Of a DNA stretch of 64,000 nucleotides, positions 1 through 7,968 are shown one piece after another. Numbering within the stretch: the first letter of the stretch is position 1; each line of letters opens with the position of its first letter. Made by a program: the position numbers and the translations under genes. The notes under the pieces were generated by a model. The model was not told where the DNA came from, searched no databases, and was given only the letters and a program-made list of their open reading frames with translations. This DNA is from Acidovorax radicis N35 (GTDB lineage Bacteria > Pseudomonadota > Gammaproteobacteria > Burkholderiales > Burkholderiaceae_C): assembly GCF_000204195.1 (NCBI RefSeq), contig NZ_AFBG01000016.1:1-64000 (forward strand), read 5' to 3'.

Positions 1-251
1 AACAAGGCACGGCCGCTGCGCCGTCCATGCTTGGGGCGATGGCTGTCGGTTGTGAGCGCTTGATGCAGGATCGGCTCGAACGCAGTTAGCTTGCCATCGA
101 GCTTCACCCGCTCGTACTTCGGGGCAACATCGCCGGGCGCCTTGAGCCACTTCTTGACCGTGTTGCGCGACAGGCCCGTGCGCTTTGCGATCTCGCTGAG
201 GGAGAGTTGGTCGCGCAGCCTCATGCGCCTGACCTTGCCAATCATGTCCAT
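1..251 (-). CDS. istA: IS21 family transposase IstA, N-terminal part (cut by window edge)
   Basis: About 83 N-terminal residues are visible, beginning MDMIGKVRRMRLRDQLSLSE. A helix-turn-helix follows (SLSEIAKRTGLSRNTVKKWL, about residues 15-34), the DNA-binding module of IS21 IstA proteins. Basic residues and a proline-rich linker come next, and the frame is open to the window edge. The catalytic DDE domain is outside the window. A GTG nine bases upstream of the chosen ATG is an alternative start. Whether the full gene is intact cannot be judged. Confidence 0.7.
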   Translation of the reverse strand, partial: MDMIGKVRRMRLRDQLSLSEIAKRTGLSRNTVKKWLKAPGDVAPKYERVKLDGKLTAFEPILHQALTTDSHRPKHGRRSGRAL

Positions 252-335
252 GGTGATCACCTTGAATCCCCTGCTGAAATTCTCAGCAGGTCAGTGGAAC
301 ACCCTGGTCAATATTGGATTGGCACTTTGCGGTTT
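1..335 (-). mobile_element. IS21-family element, terminal fragment
   Basis: One end of an IS21-like insertion sequence runs off the left edge of the window. It contains the start of an IstA-type transposase on the minus strand and about 85 bp of non-coding terminal sequence. Its outer boundary is placed at 335 because the next 29 bp recur beside an unrelated IS3 remnant at 18658-18686. The rest of the element (remaining istA, istB) would lie left of position 1. The exact terminal inverted repeat cannot be confirmed with only one end visible. Confidence 0.65.
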
Positions 336-364
336 AGCTGGTCAAGATTGCATCGGCACCAACA
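336..364. repeat. 29-bp direct repeat copy 1 (probable right end of an IS3-family element)
   Basis: This 29-bp stretch is identical to 18658-18686, where it follows an IS3-family orfB remnant. It ends in CA, as IS3-family ends do (5'-TG...CA-3'). Here it is abutted by the IS21 end on one side and runs into the last codons of the DoxX-like gene on the other. The simplest reading is that only the last 29 bp of an older IS3-type insertion survive here. The IS3-end interpretation is inference; the identity is seen directly. Confidence 0.6.
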
Positions 365-680
365 AGATGAGTCCCACAGCCGCTGGAATGGCGCCCTTGG
401 GCTTGCGGACGCCCAGATGCGCGAGGCCTGACAAGACCAGGTGATAGAGGATGCCAACGTAGGCCAGATCGCTGAGCGCCACGTTGAAGTGCCACAGCAC
501 TGCGATAGGCCCGAACAGCTTGATAACAATCATGAAAGGCACTAAGAGCGGGGCTGTATAGCCCAGCTCCGCCTGCGCCTTGCGTACAAAGTCGCCTTTG
601 GCGATGTACATCGCGGCTGAAGCGAAATAGAGCAGAGACAGCAGCGCGGTGCTGATCCAGTAGAGGTAGACAGTGGCCAT
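342..680 (-). CDS. DoxX-like membrane protein, C-terminus probably replaced by IS end
   Basis: This 112-residue protein has four hydrophobic segments (around residues 5-25, 45-63, 70-88 and 95-110) in the DoxX_2/DoxX-like layout. The family comprises small inner-membrane proteins of poorly defined role, often under HxlR or MarR regulators. It is divergent from the HxlR-type regulator at 762 with an 81-bp shared intergenic region, so that regulator probably controls it. The last residues (VPMQS) and the stop lie inside the 29-bp repeat shared with 18658-18686. The native C-terminus was therefore probably lost to an insertion. Confidence 0.65.
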   Translation of the reverse strand: MATVYLYWISTALLSLLYFASAAMYIAKGDFVRKAQAELGYTAPLLVPFMIVIKLFGPIAVLWHFNVALSDLAYVGILYHLVLSGLAHLGVRKPKGAIPAAVGLILLVPMQS

Positions 681-686
681 GGTGTT

Positions 687-700
687 CTGCTAGTCAGCAG
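687..700. promoter_or_regulatory. Inverted repeat between divergent doxX-like and hxlR-like genes
   Basis: CTGCT-AGTC-AGCAG is a perfect inverted repeat with 5-bp arms. It lies 7 bp upstream of the DoxX-like start and 62 bp upstream of the regulator. The position suits an operator for the HxlR-type dimer. The arms are short, so chance is possible. Confidence 0.35.
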
Positions 701-761
701 TTTAGTTCAACATGCAGCAAGGATGTCGTTTAAGATAAATATTGACAAGTAGGATGAAAAA

Positions 762-1154
762 ATGGTGCTTAGTATGAAAAATCAGACTAATGGGAACACT
801 GCGCTCAACATGCACGAGGAAATGCGCCGTGCATTCGCCCTGCTTTCAGGCAAATGGAAGCTGGAAATCATGTGGTTGCTCAACCAGCGGCTCTACCGCT
901 TTGGCGAGTTGCGCAAGGCAATACCCGGAATCACGCAGCACATGCTGACGGCGCAGTTGCGCGAGTTGGAGGCGGATGGATTGGTATCGCGGACTGTGTT
1001 TGCAGAGGTGCCGCCGCGCGTCGAATACGAGATCACGTCAAAAGCGCGGGCGCTTGGCCCTACTATGCAGGCCCTCACCGAATGGTGGACTGAGCATGGT
1101 GGCAGCACACCTACGGTTCGCCCGGTTTCAAGCGGTCGTAAACCAAAGAGTTGA
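762..1154 (+). CDS. HxlR family winged-helix transcriptional regulator
   Basis: This 130-residue protein has the HxlR-type winged helix over residues about 20-105: LLSGKWKLEIMWLL, then FGELRKAIPGITQHMLTAQL, then ELEADGLVSRTVF, and the C-terminal ALGPTMQALTEWW helix. These regulators bind as dimers upstream of nearby oxidoreductase or membrane genes, and the divergent DoxX-like gene is the obvious target. AGGA sits about 8 bp before the ATG. A second ATG at 774 (MKNQ) is an alternative start. The family lacks a conserved ligand signature, so the inducer is unknown. Confidence 0.85.
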   Translation: MVLSMKNQTNGNTALNMHEEMRRAFALLSGKWKLEIMWLLNQRLYRFGELRKAIPGITQHMLTAQLRELEADGLVSRTVFAEVPPRVEYEITSKARALGPTMQALTEWWTEHGGSTPTVRPVSSGRKPKS

Positions 1155-1550
1155 GGGGAGCGGTGTGATGTTTGCCTAGTGCCGCGTCGGCACAGGAATC
1201 AGTCCCTGTCGGTGCGCATGAGCGTTGGCCATCATGGATAGACACACCGCTCTCCGAACATGGTGCGTCCAGGTATGCATGTCATCGGTCTGTGGCGGTT
1301 GCACCGCTCGCTGTGGAGCTGGACGGATCGGAAGATCAATGCATCGGTGTCTTGCAAGGACGGCTTTTAGCGACAAAACTGCAAATAGGAAGCTGACTGC
1401 CAAAGTCTCCAATCGCTGTGTATCGGACATTTACCACAAGAATTAGGGTGATCGCAATCGCCGGGCGAGGGAGCATTTTGACCTCACGGTATGCCCAAGT
1501 CGATTGCTCGGCCGCGCGCGTACAAGCTGAGCATTGGCGCTGCGCTTTTC
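1155..1550. other. Intergenic region with no supported gene
   Basis: This 396-bp stretch lies between the converging ends of the HxlR-like gene and the EF-G paralogue. Short reading frames exist on both strands, but none has a ribosome site or a recognisable domain. It may be the remains of an older insertion. Confidence 0.5.
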
Positions 1551-3611
1551 CTAGTCGTCTTCGCGGACCCGGTACTGCCCCATCAGCGTCTGTTGGACGG
1601 CCGGCGGCACGGCCTCGTAGTGCGACAACGCGATGGTGTAGCGCCCCTGGCCGCTGGTCATTGCATTGAGCCGCGACTGGTAGTCGGCCAGCTCGGCCTC
1701 TGGCACCCGACCGCCGATGGCCACAGTGCCGGCTCCCAGCCCCGATGTGCCGGTGACCAGGCCGCGCCGCAACGACAGGTCGCTCGTGACGTCGCCCACG
1801 GAATGCTCGGGCACGGAGATCTCGATCTGGACAATCGGCTCGAGCACAGCCGGCCGGGCCTCGCGAATCGCCGCCATGAAGGCCTTGCGGCCGGCGGTCG
1901 CGAAGGCGATGTCCTTGCTGTCCACGCTGTGGTGCTTGCCGTCGTACACCACGACGCGCACATCGACCACTGGGTAGCCGGCGATCGCGCCGCACGCCAA
2001 AACCTCGCGCACGCCTTTCTCGACGGCAGGGATGAACTGGCCCGGGATCGTGCCGCCCCTGACTTCGTCGGCGAACTCGAAGCCCGCGCCGCGCGCGAGC
2101 GGCTCAATGCGCAGGAAGACTTCGGCGAACTGGCCGGCACCGCCGCTCTGCTTCTTGTGGCGGTAGTGGCCCTCGGCCGGCGCGGTCACGGTCTCGCGGT
2201 AGGCGATGCGCGGTGGCCGCGTCTGGACCTCGAAGCGGTAAACCTCGCGCAGGCGTTCGAGCACGATGCGCAGGTGCAGCTCGCCCAGCCCGTAGAGCAC
2301 CGTCTCGTTGGTCGCGGCCACATGCTCGATGCGCAGGCACGGGTCCTCGGCCGCGAGCTTGCCGAGGATTTCCCAGGCGCGCTGCTCGTCGCCATGCCGC
2401 TTGGGCTCCACGGCCAGGCCGTACACCGGCACCGGGAACGGCAGCGGTGCAAGATGCACATGGCTGTCTTGCGCCGCATCGTGCAACACGGCATCGAAAT
2501 GGATCTCCTCAACCTTGGCCACCGCCACGATGTCGCCCGGCGCCGCGTGCGACACCTCGACATGGTCCTTGCCCTGGAGCATGAACAGGTGCCCCACCTT
2601 GAAGGGCTTGCGGCCGTCGCCGATGTAGAGCTGGCTGTCACGCGTGACCGTGCCCTGGTGCACGCGGAAGATGCCCATCTTGCCGACGAAAGGGTCGATC
2701 GTGATCTTGAACACATGCGCCAGCACGTGCAGCGTCGGGTCAGGCTTGGCCTTCATGGGCATGGCCTCTGCGCCCTCGCCAACGATGAAGCTCGGCGGGT
2801 TGGCTTCGTTCGCATCGGGCAGGAGCTTGACGATCACGTCCAGCAACTCGGCCACACCGGCGCCGCTGCGCGACGAGGCGAAACACACCGGGACCAGGTG
2901 GCCTTCGCGCAGCGCCTGCTCAAGCGGCGCGTGCAGCTCGGCCGGATCCACGTCGCCTTCCTCGAGGTAGCGATCGACGAAGGCCGCGTCGACCTCGACC
3001 ACCTGTTCCACCAGCGCGCGGTGCGCCGCTTCGACGGGGCCGAAGTCGGAGCGCCCGAAACGATTGAAGAAGCAGTCGATCACCTGCCTGCCGACCCCGT
3101 CGGGCAGGTTCAGCGGCAGGCATTCGCGGCCGAAGGTCGCCTGGATGTCGGCCAGCAGGCCCGCCAGCGAGACGCCCTGCGCGTCGATCTTGTTGACGAT
3201 GATCATGCGGGCGAGGCGGCGCGAGGCGGCGTATTCCATCATGCGCACCGCCATCGGCTCGATGCCGGTGGCGGCATTGATGACCACTGCCACCGTTTCG
3301 ACCGCCTCCAGCGCCGGCAGGCTCTGGCCGAGGAAGTCGGGGCCTCCGGGCGTGTCGATCAAGTGGATACGCGTGCCGCCATGCGTGAGGTGCATCACCG
3401 ATGTGTTGAGCGAGTGCTGCATGCGGCGCTCGAGCGGGTCGTGGTCGCTGACGGTGCTGCCGCGCTCGATGCTGCCACACGCGCCGATGGCGCCCGCCTT
3501 GTACAGCAAGGCCTCGGCCAGCGAGGTCTTGCCGGCGGCCGCGGCGCCCACGAGCGCCAACGTTCGCACGGCTTTCATTTCGGCCGCGAGGCCGTTCGAT
3601 CGGCTTGGCAT
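1551..3611 (-). CDS. Elongation factor G-like GTPase (EF-G paralogue)
   Basis: This 686-residue translational GTPase has the full EF-G domain order. P-loop GAAAAGKT (about residues 20-27), G3 DTPG, and NKID (G4) lie in the first 250 residues, followed by the domain II barrel, domain III, domain IV and a C-terminal ferredoxin-like domain ending YRVREDD. It diverges from housekeeping FusA and fits the 'EF-G-like' subgroup whose role is not settled. The ATG at 3611 is preceded by AAAGGAG at good spacing. The frame stays open further upstream to 3878 but without a ribosome site. It stands alone, away from rpsL/rpsG/tuf, which fits a paralogue rather than the essential fusA. Confidence 0.88.
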   Translation of the reverse strand: MPSRSNGLAAEMKAVRTLALVGAAAAGKTSLAEALLYKAGAIGACGSIERGSTVSDHDPLERRMQHSLNTSVMHLTHGGTRIHLIDTPGGPDFLGQSLPALEAVETVAVVINAATGIEPMAVRMMEYAASRRLARMIIVNKIDAQGVSLAGLLADIQATFGRECLPLNLPDGVGRQVIDCFFNRFGRSDFGPVEAAHRALVEQVVEVDAAFVDRYLEEGDVDPAELHAPLEQALREGHLVPVCFASSRSGAGVAELLDVIVKLLPDANEANPPSFIVGEGAEAMPMKAKPDPTLHVLAHVFKITIDPFVGKMGIFRVHQGTVTRDSQLYIGDGRKPFKVGHLFMLQGKDHVEVSHAAPGDIVAVAKVEEIHFDAVLHDAAQDSHVHLAPLPFPVPVYGLAVEPKRHGDEQRAWEILGKLAAEDPCLRIEHVAATNETVLYGLGELHLRIVLERLREVYRFEVQTRPPRIAYRETVTAPAEGHYRHKKQSGGAGQFAEVFLRIEPLARGAGFEFADEVRGGTIPGQFIPAVEKGVREVLACGAIAGYPVVDVRVVVYDGKHHSVDSKDIAFATAGRKAFMAAIREARPAVLEPIVQIEISVPEHSVGDVTSDLSLRRGLVTGTSGLGAGTVAIGGRVPEAELADYQSRLNAMTSGQGRYTIALSHYEAVPPAVQQTLMGQYRVREDD

Positions 3612-3980
3612 GGCTGGACTCCTTTGCACGTCCGGAAGGCCGGCCCGGCGGCCCGCATGGGCTCGGGCGTTGCGTGTGGACGTCGAGGCAGCGTACGGGA
3701 TTGACCGCGCTGATGCAAGTTGATTGCGCCGCCGATTTCCAGTACCTGACCGGCATGCGTGCCGCGTTAACCTCCCTTTGTTGCCAGCGTGCAGAGACAT
3801 GGGCTCACGCTCAAGATGTCTCAACAACAACGCTCTGAGCCCGTCATGACCACTGTCACCGTCGACTCTATATGCCATTGCCGGCGACCGGTCATCGCGC
3901 TCGATATGTGTCGAGGGCTTTCAACGACTGCACTGCGGTCGTCACCGTGAATTGACGGAGCGCACACCACCGGTGGTAAT
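3612..3980. other. Upstream region of the EF-G paralogue, no gene seen
   Basis: About 370 bp separate the EF-G-like start from the recombinase remnant. It must contain the EF-G-like promoter on the minus strand, but no clear -35/-10 pair or palindrome was recognised and no coding sequence is supported. Confidence 0.4.
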
Positions 3981-4019
3981 CGCTGCAGAACAGACTTCCG
4001 GCGTTACGGCTTCAGGCTG
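3981..4019. repeat. Imperfect ~40-bp direct repeat, left copy
   Basis: The segment starting CGCTGCAG and ending TTCAGGCTG matches 14823-14862 in the same orientation at about 33 of 40 positions, with one single-base gap. Similarity continues weakly for about 15 bp further right (AGTC, TTC shared). It lies just 5' of the decayed tyrosine recombinase. It could be an attachment-site relic or a duplicated flank. Confidence 0.5.
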
Positions 4020-4056
4020 GTTGCAGTCGTTCGCCGCGAGCAGCCTGGGCGACTGC

Positions 4057-4736
4057 ATGCCAGAAATCACTCGCGCCAAGACCCTGCACCAAGGGCAGTT
4101 CACCCGACTCATCAAAATCACCCAAGCCACATCGCGTTACCCTGAGCGGGACGTTTTCGTGCTGATGCTAGGCCACCACTGCGGCATGGGTATCACCGAG
4201 ATTTCACGCCTGACGGTGGCCGATGTGATGCACGCCTCGGGCAAGCTGAGAGCCGAAGTCAGTATGCGCGAAGGGATCACAAAGGGGTGTCGCCAGCGAT
4301 GCGCATTCCTGGTGTCAAGCCCGCCATTCAGGCCCTGGAGGCCTACCTGCAATACCGCATCGAGAAGGGCATTGCGAGAGCCTCCGTGCCTGGCCAATAC
4401 CGTGGACTCCTGCCTCACCAGCCACTGGTCTACAGCAGCCGGGGGGATGGAATGTCGCAGAACACGAAGCGGCGGGTATTGGAGACAGGAGAGCGACGCG
4501 ACTACAGGGCCTGTGACAGCCTTCAAGCCCATGTGACCAAGTTGTACAAGCGTGCAGGCATCAAGGGCGACTCAAGCCATTCTGGCCGCCGTACGTTCGC
4601 TGGCAAGGTTCTGGTCAACACGGGCGACATGGAAACCGTCGCGCAGCTTCTGGGGCACACCGACATCGACTGTTCGCAGCGATACGTCGACTTCGATGAG
4701 GGGACCCTGTGCGACATGTTCGCGAGTGCTTTGTAG
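4057..4736 (+). pseudogene. Tyrosine recombinase/phage-type integrase, frameshifted
   Basis: The first part (from 4057, MPEITRAKTLHQGQF) reads in one frame to about 4310 (GCRQRCAFL). It then continues in another frame (KPAIQALEAYL) to 4736, so an indel lies around 4305-4325. The C-terminal half carries HSGRRTFA (the HxxR box), LLGHTDIDCSQRY (the second His and the Tyr nucleophile) and ends FASAL. In the first box the residue where the catalytic Arg is expected (G-M-R-I-S/T-E in relatives) is Gly, GMGITEI. With both a frameshift and a lost catalytic Arg, it should be inactive. An in-frame extension upstream to 3952 is possible. Confidence 0.75.
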
Positions 4737-4767
4737 CTCAACGGCTGGATGTTTATCATCTGGGGCC

Positions 4768-4989
4768 ATGAACAAACACCAGTTTGAGTTTCTCGCACGC
4801 AGGCTGCGGTCAAAGGAGCCAGCGATCAGTGCTGCGCGCCTCGTTCTTCTCCACAGCGTTCCTCCAGCAGAAGCTGCGAAATCGACAGGTATCAGCATAC
4901 AGTCGCTCTCGCGCAGTCTGAAGTCGTTTCGTGAGATGCACGCAGAGATTCTGAATCTCTACGGTGAGACTTCCAAAAAAGATGTTTGA
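4768..4989 (+). CDS. KorA/TrfB-like small HTH DNA-binding protein
   Basis: This 73-residue basic protein begins MNKHQFEFLARRL. A helix-turn-helix (PAEAAKSTGISIQSLSRSL, about residues 33-51) is followed by a helix with FREMHAEIL. This resembles TrfB/KorA repressors, known from IncP-type plasmids as global regulators of replication and transfer genes. It sits 31 bp after the recombinase remnant and heads a same-strand run of small genes, so it may regulate them. The family match is by motif pattern only. Confidence 0.55.
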   Translation: MNKHQFEFLARRLRSKEPAISAARLVLLHSVPPAEAAKSTGISIQSLSRSLKSFREMHAEILNLYGETSKKDV

Positions 4990-5047
4990 CACTAAACATC
5001 TAGAGGGTAACAATAAAGCCGCTTACGCAATTTAGGAAGAAAGAAAC

Positions 5048-5206
5048 ATGAAGATCATTGTCAAAGAGCTGGCTCCAGGTCAGTGGGTTATCCAAGTCTC
5101 TTCGTCGCTCGGTTTCTCCGCTGGCAAGAGTACCTATCCCTCGCAGGAGGCCGCCGTGGCTGAGGCCGAGCGTCGGCATCCCGGCCAAGAAGTCGTTGTT
5201 GAGTGA
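5048..5206 (+). CDS. Small hypothetical protein, 52 aa
   Basis: This short gene starts ATG AAG ATC with AGGAAGAAAG just upstream, a good ribosome site. The product (MKIIVKELAPGQWVIQVSSS at the N-terminus, ending GQEVVVE) is soluble-looking. It has a central AGKSTYPSQEAAVAEAERRH stretch resembling the DUF-like 'QEAAIAEAR' turn of small plasmid proteins. It lies in line with the KorA-like gene upstream and the T5orf172 gene 30 bp downstream. Function unknown. Confidence 0.5.
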   Translation: MKIIVKELAPGQWVIQVSSSLGFSAGKSTYPSQEAAVAEAERRHPGQEVVVE

Positions 5207-5236
5207 CGGAAGCCCGATAGACCCGAGGAAAGAGTC

Positions 5237-5665
5237 GTGACCGCTTCAACTGCACAGGATGGATTCATCTACATTTTTCGGCATGACAGGCTGCACAACG
5301 AGATAAAAGTTGGGCTCAGCAAGAACCCGTTTAAAAGGGTGATGCAGCTCCACACGACGGCCACTGCCACGCCCATGAATATCAGTGTGATTTGGTGGGT
5401 AAGCGACATGCGCACCGCCGAGCGGATCGCCCACAACCGGCTCGCAGATCACCGGATCAACAGGAGGCGGGAATTCTTTCTGATTGCACCTCCAAATGAC
5501 TTCGATGAGTTTGAACGCATGTGTTACGACACAACCACTATCTGCCTAGAGGTTCTTGAGGAGCTGATTGAGGGAGACTGGGCCTATGCCGGACTACGTT
5601 ATGGCGAAATGGATGTGCACAAGATGTACGAAGCCTATCTCCGTGGTGAAGACGTTGCTGCCTGA
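5237..5665 (+). CDS. T5orf172 / GIY-YIG-like nuclease domain protein
   Basis: This 142-residue protein begins with GTG after GAGGAAAG. GFIYIFRHD (about 9-17) and KVGLSKNPFKRVMQLHT (about 25-41) match the GIY-YIG/T5orf172 (MUG113) core, in which the first strand is Y-I and the Arg follows the K-x-G-x-S segment. RTAERIAHNRL comes next, then EFF, where the catalytic Glu would lie. Such proteins are common on phages and plasmids. Whether this one cuts DNA is untested. Confidence 0.7.
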   Translation: MTASTAQDGFIYIFRHDRLHNEIKVGLSKNPFKRVMQLHTTATATPMNISVIWWVSDMRTAERIAHNRLADHRINRRREFFLIAPPNDFDEFERMCYDTTTICLEVLEELIEGDWAYAGLRYGEMDVHKMYEAYLRGEDVAA

Positions 5666-5680
5666 ACAATCGAGGAAACC

Positions 5681-5866
5681 ATGTCAGTCAAAGAATCGCC
5701 CGCCCAAGGCGAAATGATCTGTCCGGACTGTGGTGAGACAGTCGCGGCTTCTGCGACATAGACGGAGCAGTACGGCACGCTGACTGTGCGCGACTGTCCA
5801 AGTTGCGAATGCCTGTCGGAGGTGGTTAAGTGGATTGATGCAGGTGTCGAAGCTGCCAGCCAGTAG
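5681..5866 (+). pseudogene. Small zinc-ribbon protein interrupted by an in-frame amber codon
   Basis: The frame starts at an ATG preceded by GAGGAAACC and encodes MSVKESPAQGEMICPDCGET. It meets TAG at 5759-5761 (codon 27) and then stays open for 34 more codons to a second TAG at 5864. The two halves supply matching knuckles, CPDCG before the stop and CPSCEC after it, as one four-cysteine zinc ribbon would. The gene is therefore either broken by a point mutation or read through. AGAGGAAGAAATG of the next gene follows directly. Confidence 0.6.
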
Positions 5867-5874
5867 AGGAAGAA

Positions 5875-6153
5875 ATGAAAAGAACCGTTATTTCATACGC
5901 CGTACAAGTCGTCGGAACGGGTGTAGAGGTAGACATCGAAACCGACAGAAATAAGCCGCACAAGTACCGGATCTTTGCTGATGCACGTCACCCCGACATC
6001 AATGAGATTGCTAGGCATCTTGATGCGGGTCTTGGCGAGGCACAGCGCCTGGGCGCCAAGATTGACATCAGCGAGTATTTTGAACGGATGTACGTGTTTA
6101 TTGTCACTCCGATCAAATATCACTCGGACCAATACTCCGCCAGAGAACGCTAG
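5875..6153 (+). CDS. Hypothetical protein, 92 aa
   Basis: The ATG follows AGAGGAAGAA, a strong ribosome site, only 8 bp after the zinc-ribbon frame ends. The product is soluble with alternating strand and helix (VVGTGVEVDIETDRN, then HPDINEIARHLDAGL), and no domain is recognised. It is part of the same-strand run of small genes between 4768 and 10821, which is visibly lower in GC than the chromosome to the right. Confidence 0.6.
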   Translation: MKRTVISYAVQVVGTGVEVDIETDRNKPHKYRIFADARHPDINEIARHLDAGLGEAQRLGAKIDISEYFERMYVFIVTPIKYHSDQYSARER

Positions 6154-6161
6154 GAACAAAC

Positions 6162-6362
6162 ATGGAACCGAGTGAAGCCGATGTGAAGCGTCTTGCTGAT
6201 GCGTGGATGCCCTTTGCCACAGTAGTTGAAGATGAGATCACTTTGGGATGGGTGGGGAGTGAGCCGCCTCGCTTGGTGTGGAGAATCAAAGCGTATCTGG
6301 CGCAGCATGACTCAAACAAGGCACGGCAATTCGAAGAGCGATTCTTCAAGCATCTCAAGTGA
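6162..6362 (+). CDS. Hypothetical protein, 66 aa
   Basis: This small gene starts 8 bp after the previous stop, with AGGAAC before the ATG. The product is MEPSEADVKRLADAWMPFAT at its N-terminus and ends ARQFEERFFKHLK. It is acidic then basic, with no membrane segment and no recognised domain. The tight spacing on both sides indicates an operon with its neighbours. Confidence 0.55.
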   Translation: MEPSEADVKRLADAWMPFATVVEDEITLGWVGSEPPRLVWRIKAYLAQHDSNKARQFEERFFKHLK

Positions 6363-6374
6363 CTATGGGGCCGT

Positions 6375-6812
6375 GTGGAAAACATGTCTGCTTCTTTCGA
6401 TTCGATTGCCCTCATCGGGCGCTCTCACTTCGATGCCGAGACCCTTTCAGCCATGGATGAGATCGCCGCTCTTGTCTTGGCATCCCAGAGCCTCAACGGC
6501 ATGATCGCGACATTCAAGAACGCGCCGGAGTTGGATCATGAGGAGGCGAAACCTCATGCCAAAGAGGTTCTTAGGGCCACAAAGCGAACTGCAGCGGCTC
6601 TCCAAAACGCGGTATTCGCTGTCAAGAGCAAGCGCCCCCAAGCAATTGCTGCAGTTAGGCGGGATTTTCTGCCGGTCATCAGGGCGGCGGCGCCGAGCGC
6701 TCAATGGCTGGCAAAGCGGGTATCAGCGGCAGTAGGAGGTAATGAGATCGAAGTTCGGGTGTTGGGTGCTCTTCGAAACATCGCTAACGCATGGACTTTA
6801 CGCACGCAGTGA
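6375..6812 (+). CDS. Hypothetical protein, about 142-145 aa
   Basis: The frame may start at GTG 6375 or ATG 6384 (MSASFDSIALIGRSHF). It encodes a mostly helical, Ala-rich soluble protein (ATKRTAAALQNAVFAVKSKR; SAQWLAKRVSAAVGGNEIEV) with no recognised domain. It follows the 66-aa gene by 12 bp and slightly overlaps or abuts the next small reading frame. Nothing links it to a known family. Confidence 0.5.
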   Translation: MENMSASFDSIALIGRSHFDAETLSAMDEIAALVLASQSLNGMIATFKNAPELDHEEAKPHAKEVLRATKRTAAALQNAVFAVKSKRPQAIAAVRRDFLPVIRAAAPSAQWLAKRVSAAVGGNEIEVRVLGALRNIANAWTLRTQ

Positions 6813-6832
6813 GCATTCAAGGAAAACTGCAA

Positions 6833-7015
6833 ATGTCCTGCTTTGTGGGCTTCGGCTTTTTTCTGGGCCTGTATTGCGGCATTGGCTGCGCTGTAGACGC
6901 AACGTCAAGACGGATGCGTGGCGATGGGCGTAAATTCCCTAACACTAGACTTGGTGTTGTTGCACTGGCTCTTAGTGAAATGCTCCGGTGGCCGGTAACG
7001 ATCACTGGACACTAG
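6833..7015 (+). CDS. Possible small membrane protein, 60 aa
   Basis: This frame begins MSCFVGFGFFLGLYCGIGCA, one hydrophobic segment at the N-terminus, followed by a basic stretch (RRMRGDGRKF). An earlier in-frame ATG at 6791 would overlap the upstream gene by 22 bp. No homologue is recognised and the ribosome site is weak (AAACTGCAAATG), so this is a tentative call. Confidence 0.35.
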   Translation: MSCFVGFGFFLGLYCGIGCAVDATSRRMRGDGRKFPNTRLGVVALALSEMLRWPVTITGH

Positions 7016-7028
7016 AAAGGAAAGCTGT

Positions 7029-7901
7029 ATGCCATTAATCAACATGAACAGAAACTGGTCATCGCTTATTTCTGATTCACGGAAGTATGTGTTTCTACCG
7101 GGAATAGTCTTTCTGTGTGTTGCTTGTACTCCACCACCCCCAGCACCCCCACAACCCCCGCCACATGTAGTAATACAACCCCCGCCACATGCAGTAATTC
7201 CCAATCCAACAATCAAGGGATTTGCAAACTTTAAGGTCTTCTTGCTCACAGATGATATGAGCTGGGAGATTGGAAATACTGGTGTTTTTGTCACGGTACC
7301 AGCTGGTTTCGTTACTGACCTAGCAAGTGTTCCGCCGGCGTTGTGGTCCTTTGGCTTATCGCCCGCTGACAAATACACGCGAGCAGCAATCATTCATGAC
7401 TACCTGTATTGGACACAAAGTTGCTCCAAAGAGCAGTCCGATAGATTGTTAGCGATTGCAATGAAGGAGAGTGATGTCGGGTGGGTTAAAAGTGGAGCGG
7501 TATTCTCCGGTGTGGTAGTTGGTGGCCAGGAAAGTTGGGACAATAACAAGCGTGACTTCGCGCAAGGCTTACCCAAGATTGCCCCACCTGAGTGGCGAAA
7601 TATTCCTGCCGGAATTGAATGGGATGACCAGCGAAAGGCCATGTTCATAAAGGGTGTTAGGGACACTAAGGTCAACAAGAATCTGCCTTACTGTAAGTTT
7701 GGAGACTCAACCGATGTGCCTTTTGACGCAACCAGGCCAGCGAGTACGAAAAACCACTTCAACGAATTGGGCGATCTGGTAACAGTCTCGTCTGTCAGAC
7801 GCCAGTTTATTTCGGTGGGTGGTCAAGTCCCTCCGGGCGGGACAATCGACTTAGGGGTACCCGCTCCTCGTCGATCACCAGTAGTGGCTCCATCCGATTG
7901 A
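7029..7901 (+). CDS. DUF1353 lipoprotein
   Basis: The 290-residue product starts after GGAAAGCTGT. A signal peptide ends in a lipobox (LCVAC, Cys33), so it is probably membrane-anchored. A proline-rich spacer with the imperfect tandem units QPPPHVVI and QPPPHAVI follows. The DUF1353 core is then clear, with PAGFVTDLASVPPALW and AAIIHDYLYW. DUF1353 proteins are common in phages and mobile elements, and their role is not established. The gene is AT-richer than the flanking chromosome, suggesting transfer. A second ATG at 7044 would shorten the signal peptide but keep the lipobox. Confidence 0.75.
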   Translation: MPLINMNRNWSSLISDSRKYVFLPGIVFLCVACTPPPPAPPQPPPHVVIQPPPHAVIPNPTIKGFANFKVFLLTDDMSWEIGNTGVFVTVPAGFVTDLASVPPALWSFGLSPADKYTRAAIIHDYLYWTQSCSKEQSDRLLAIAMKESDVGWVKSGAVFSGVVVGGQESWDNNKRDFAQGLPKIAPPEWRNIPAGIEWDDQRKAMFIKGVRDTKVNKNLPYCKFGDSTDVPFDATRPASTKNHFNELGDLVTVSSVRRQFISVGGQVPPGGTIDLGVPAPRRSPVVAPSD

Positions 7902-7968
7902 AGGAATAATGCTCATGGACATGTCAGGTCGACGGCCTGTAAGCACATCTTGGTTGTAACTCTTTATC

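Noticed and set aside
1491-3704. 737-codon frame on the plus strand opposite the EF-G-like gene
   Set aside because: It is antisense to a gene with complete GTPase motifs and has a composition typical of a mirrored high-GC frame (many His, Arg, Ala), with no domain.
7120-7200. Short tandem units rich in CCCCC/ACAACCC resembling a repeat array or CRISPR fragment
   Set aside because: They encode the proline-rich spacer of the DUF1353 lipoprotein and are not separated by unique spacers.
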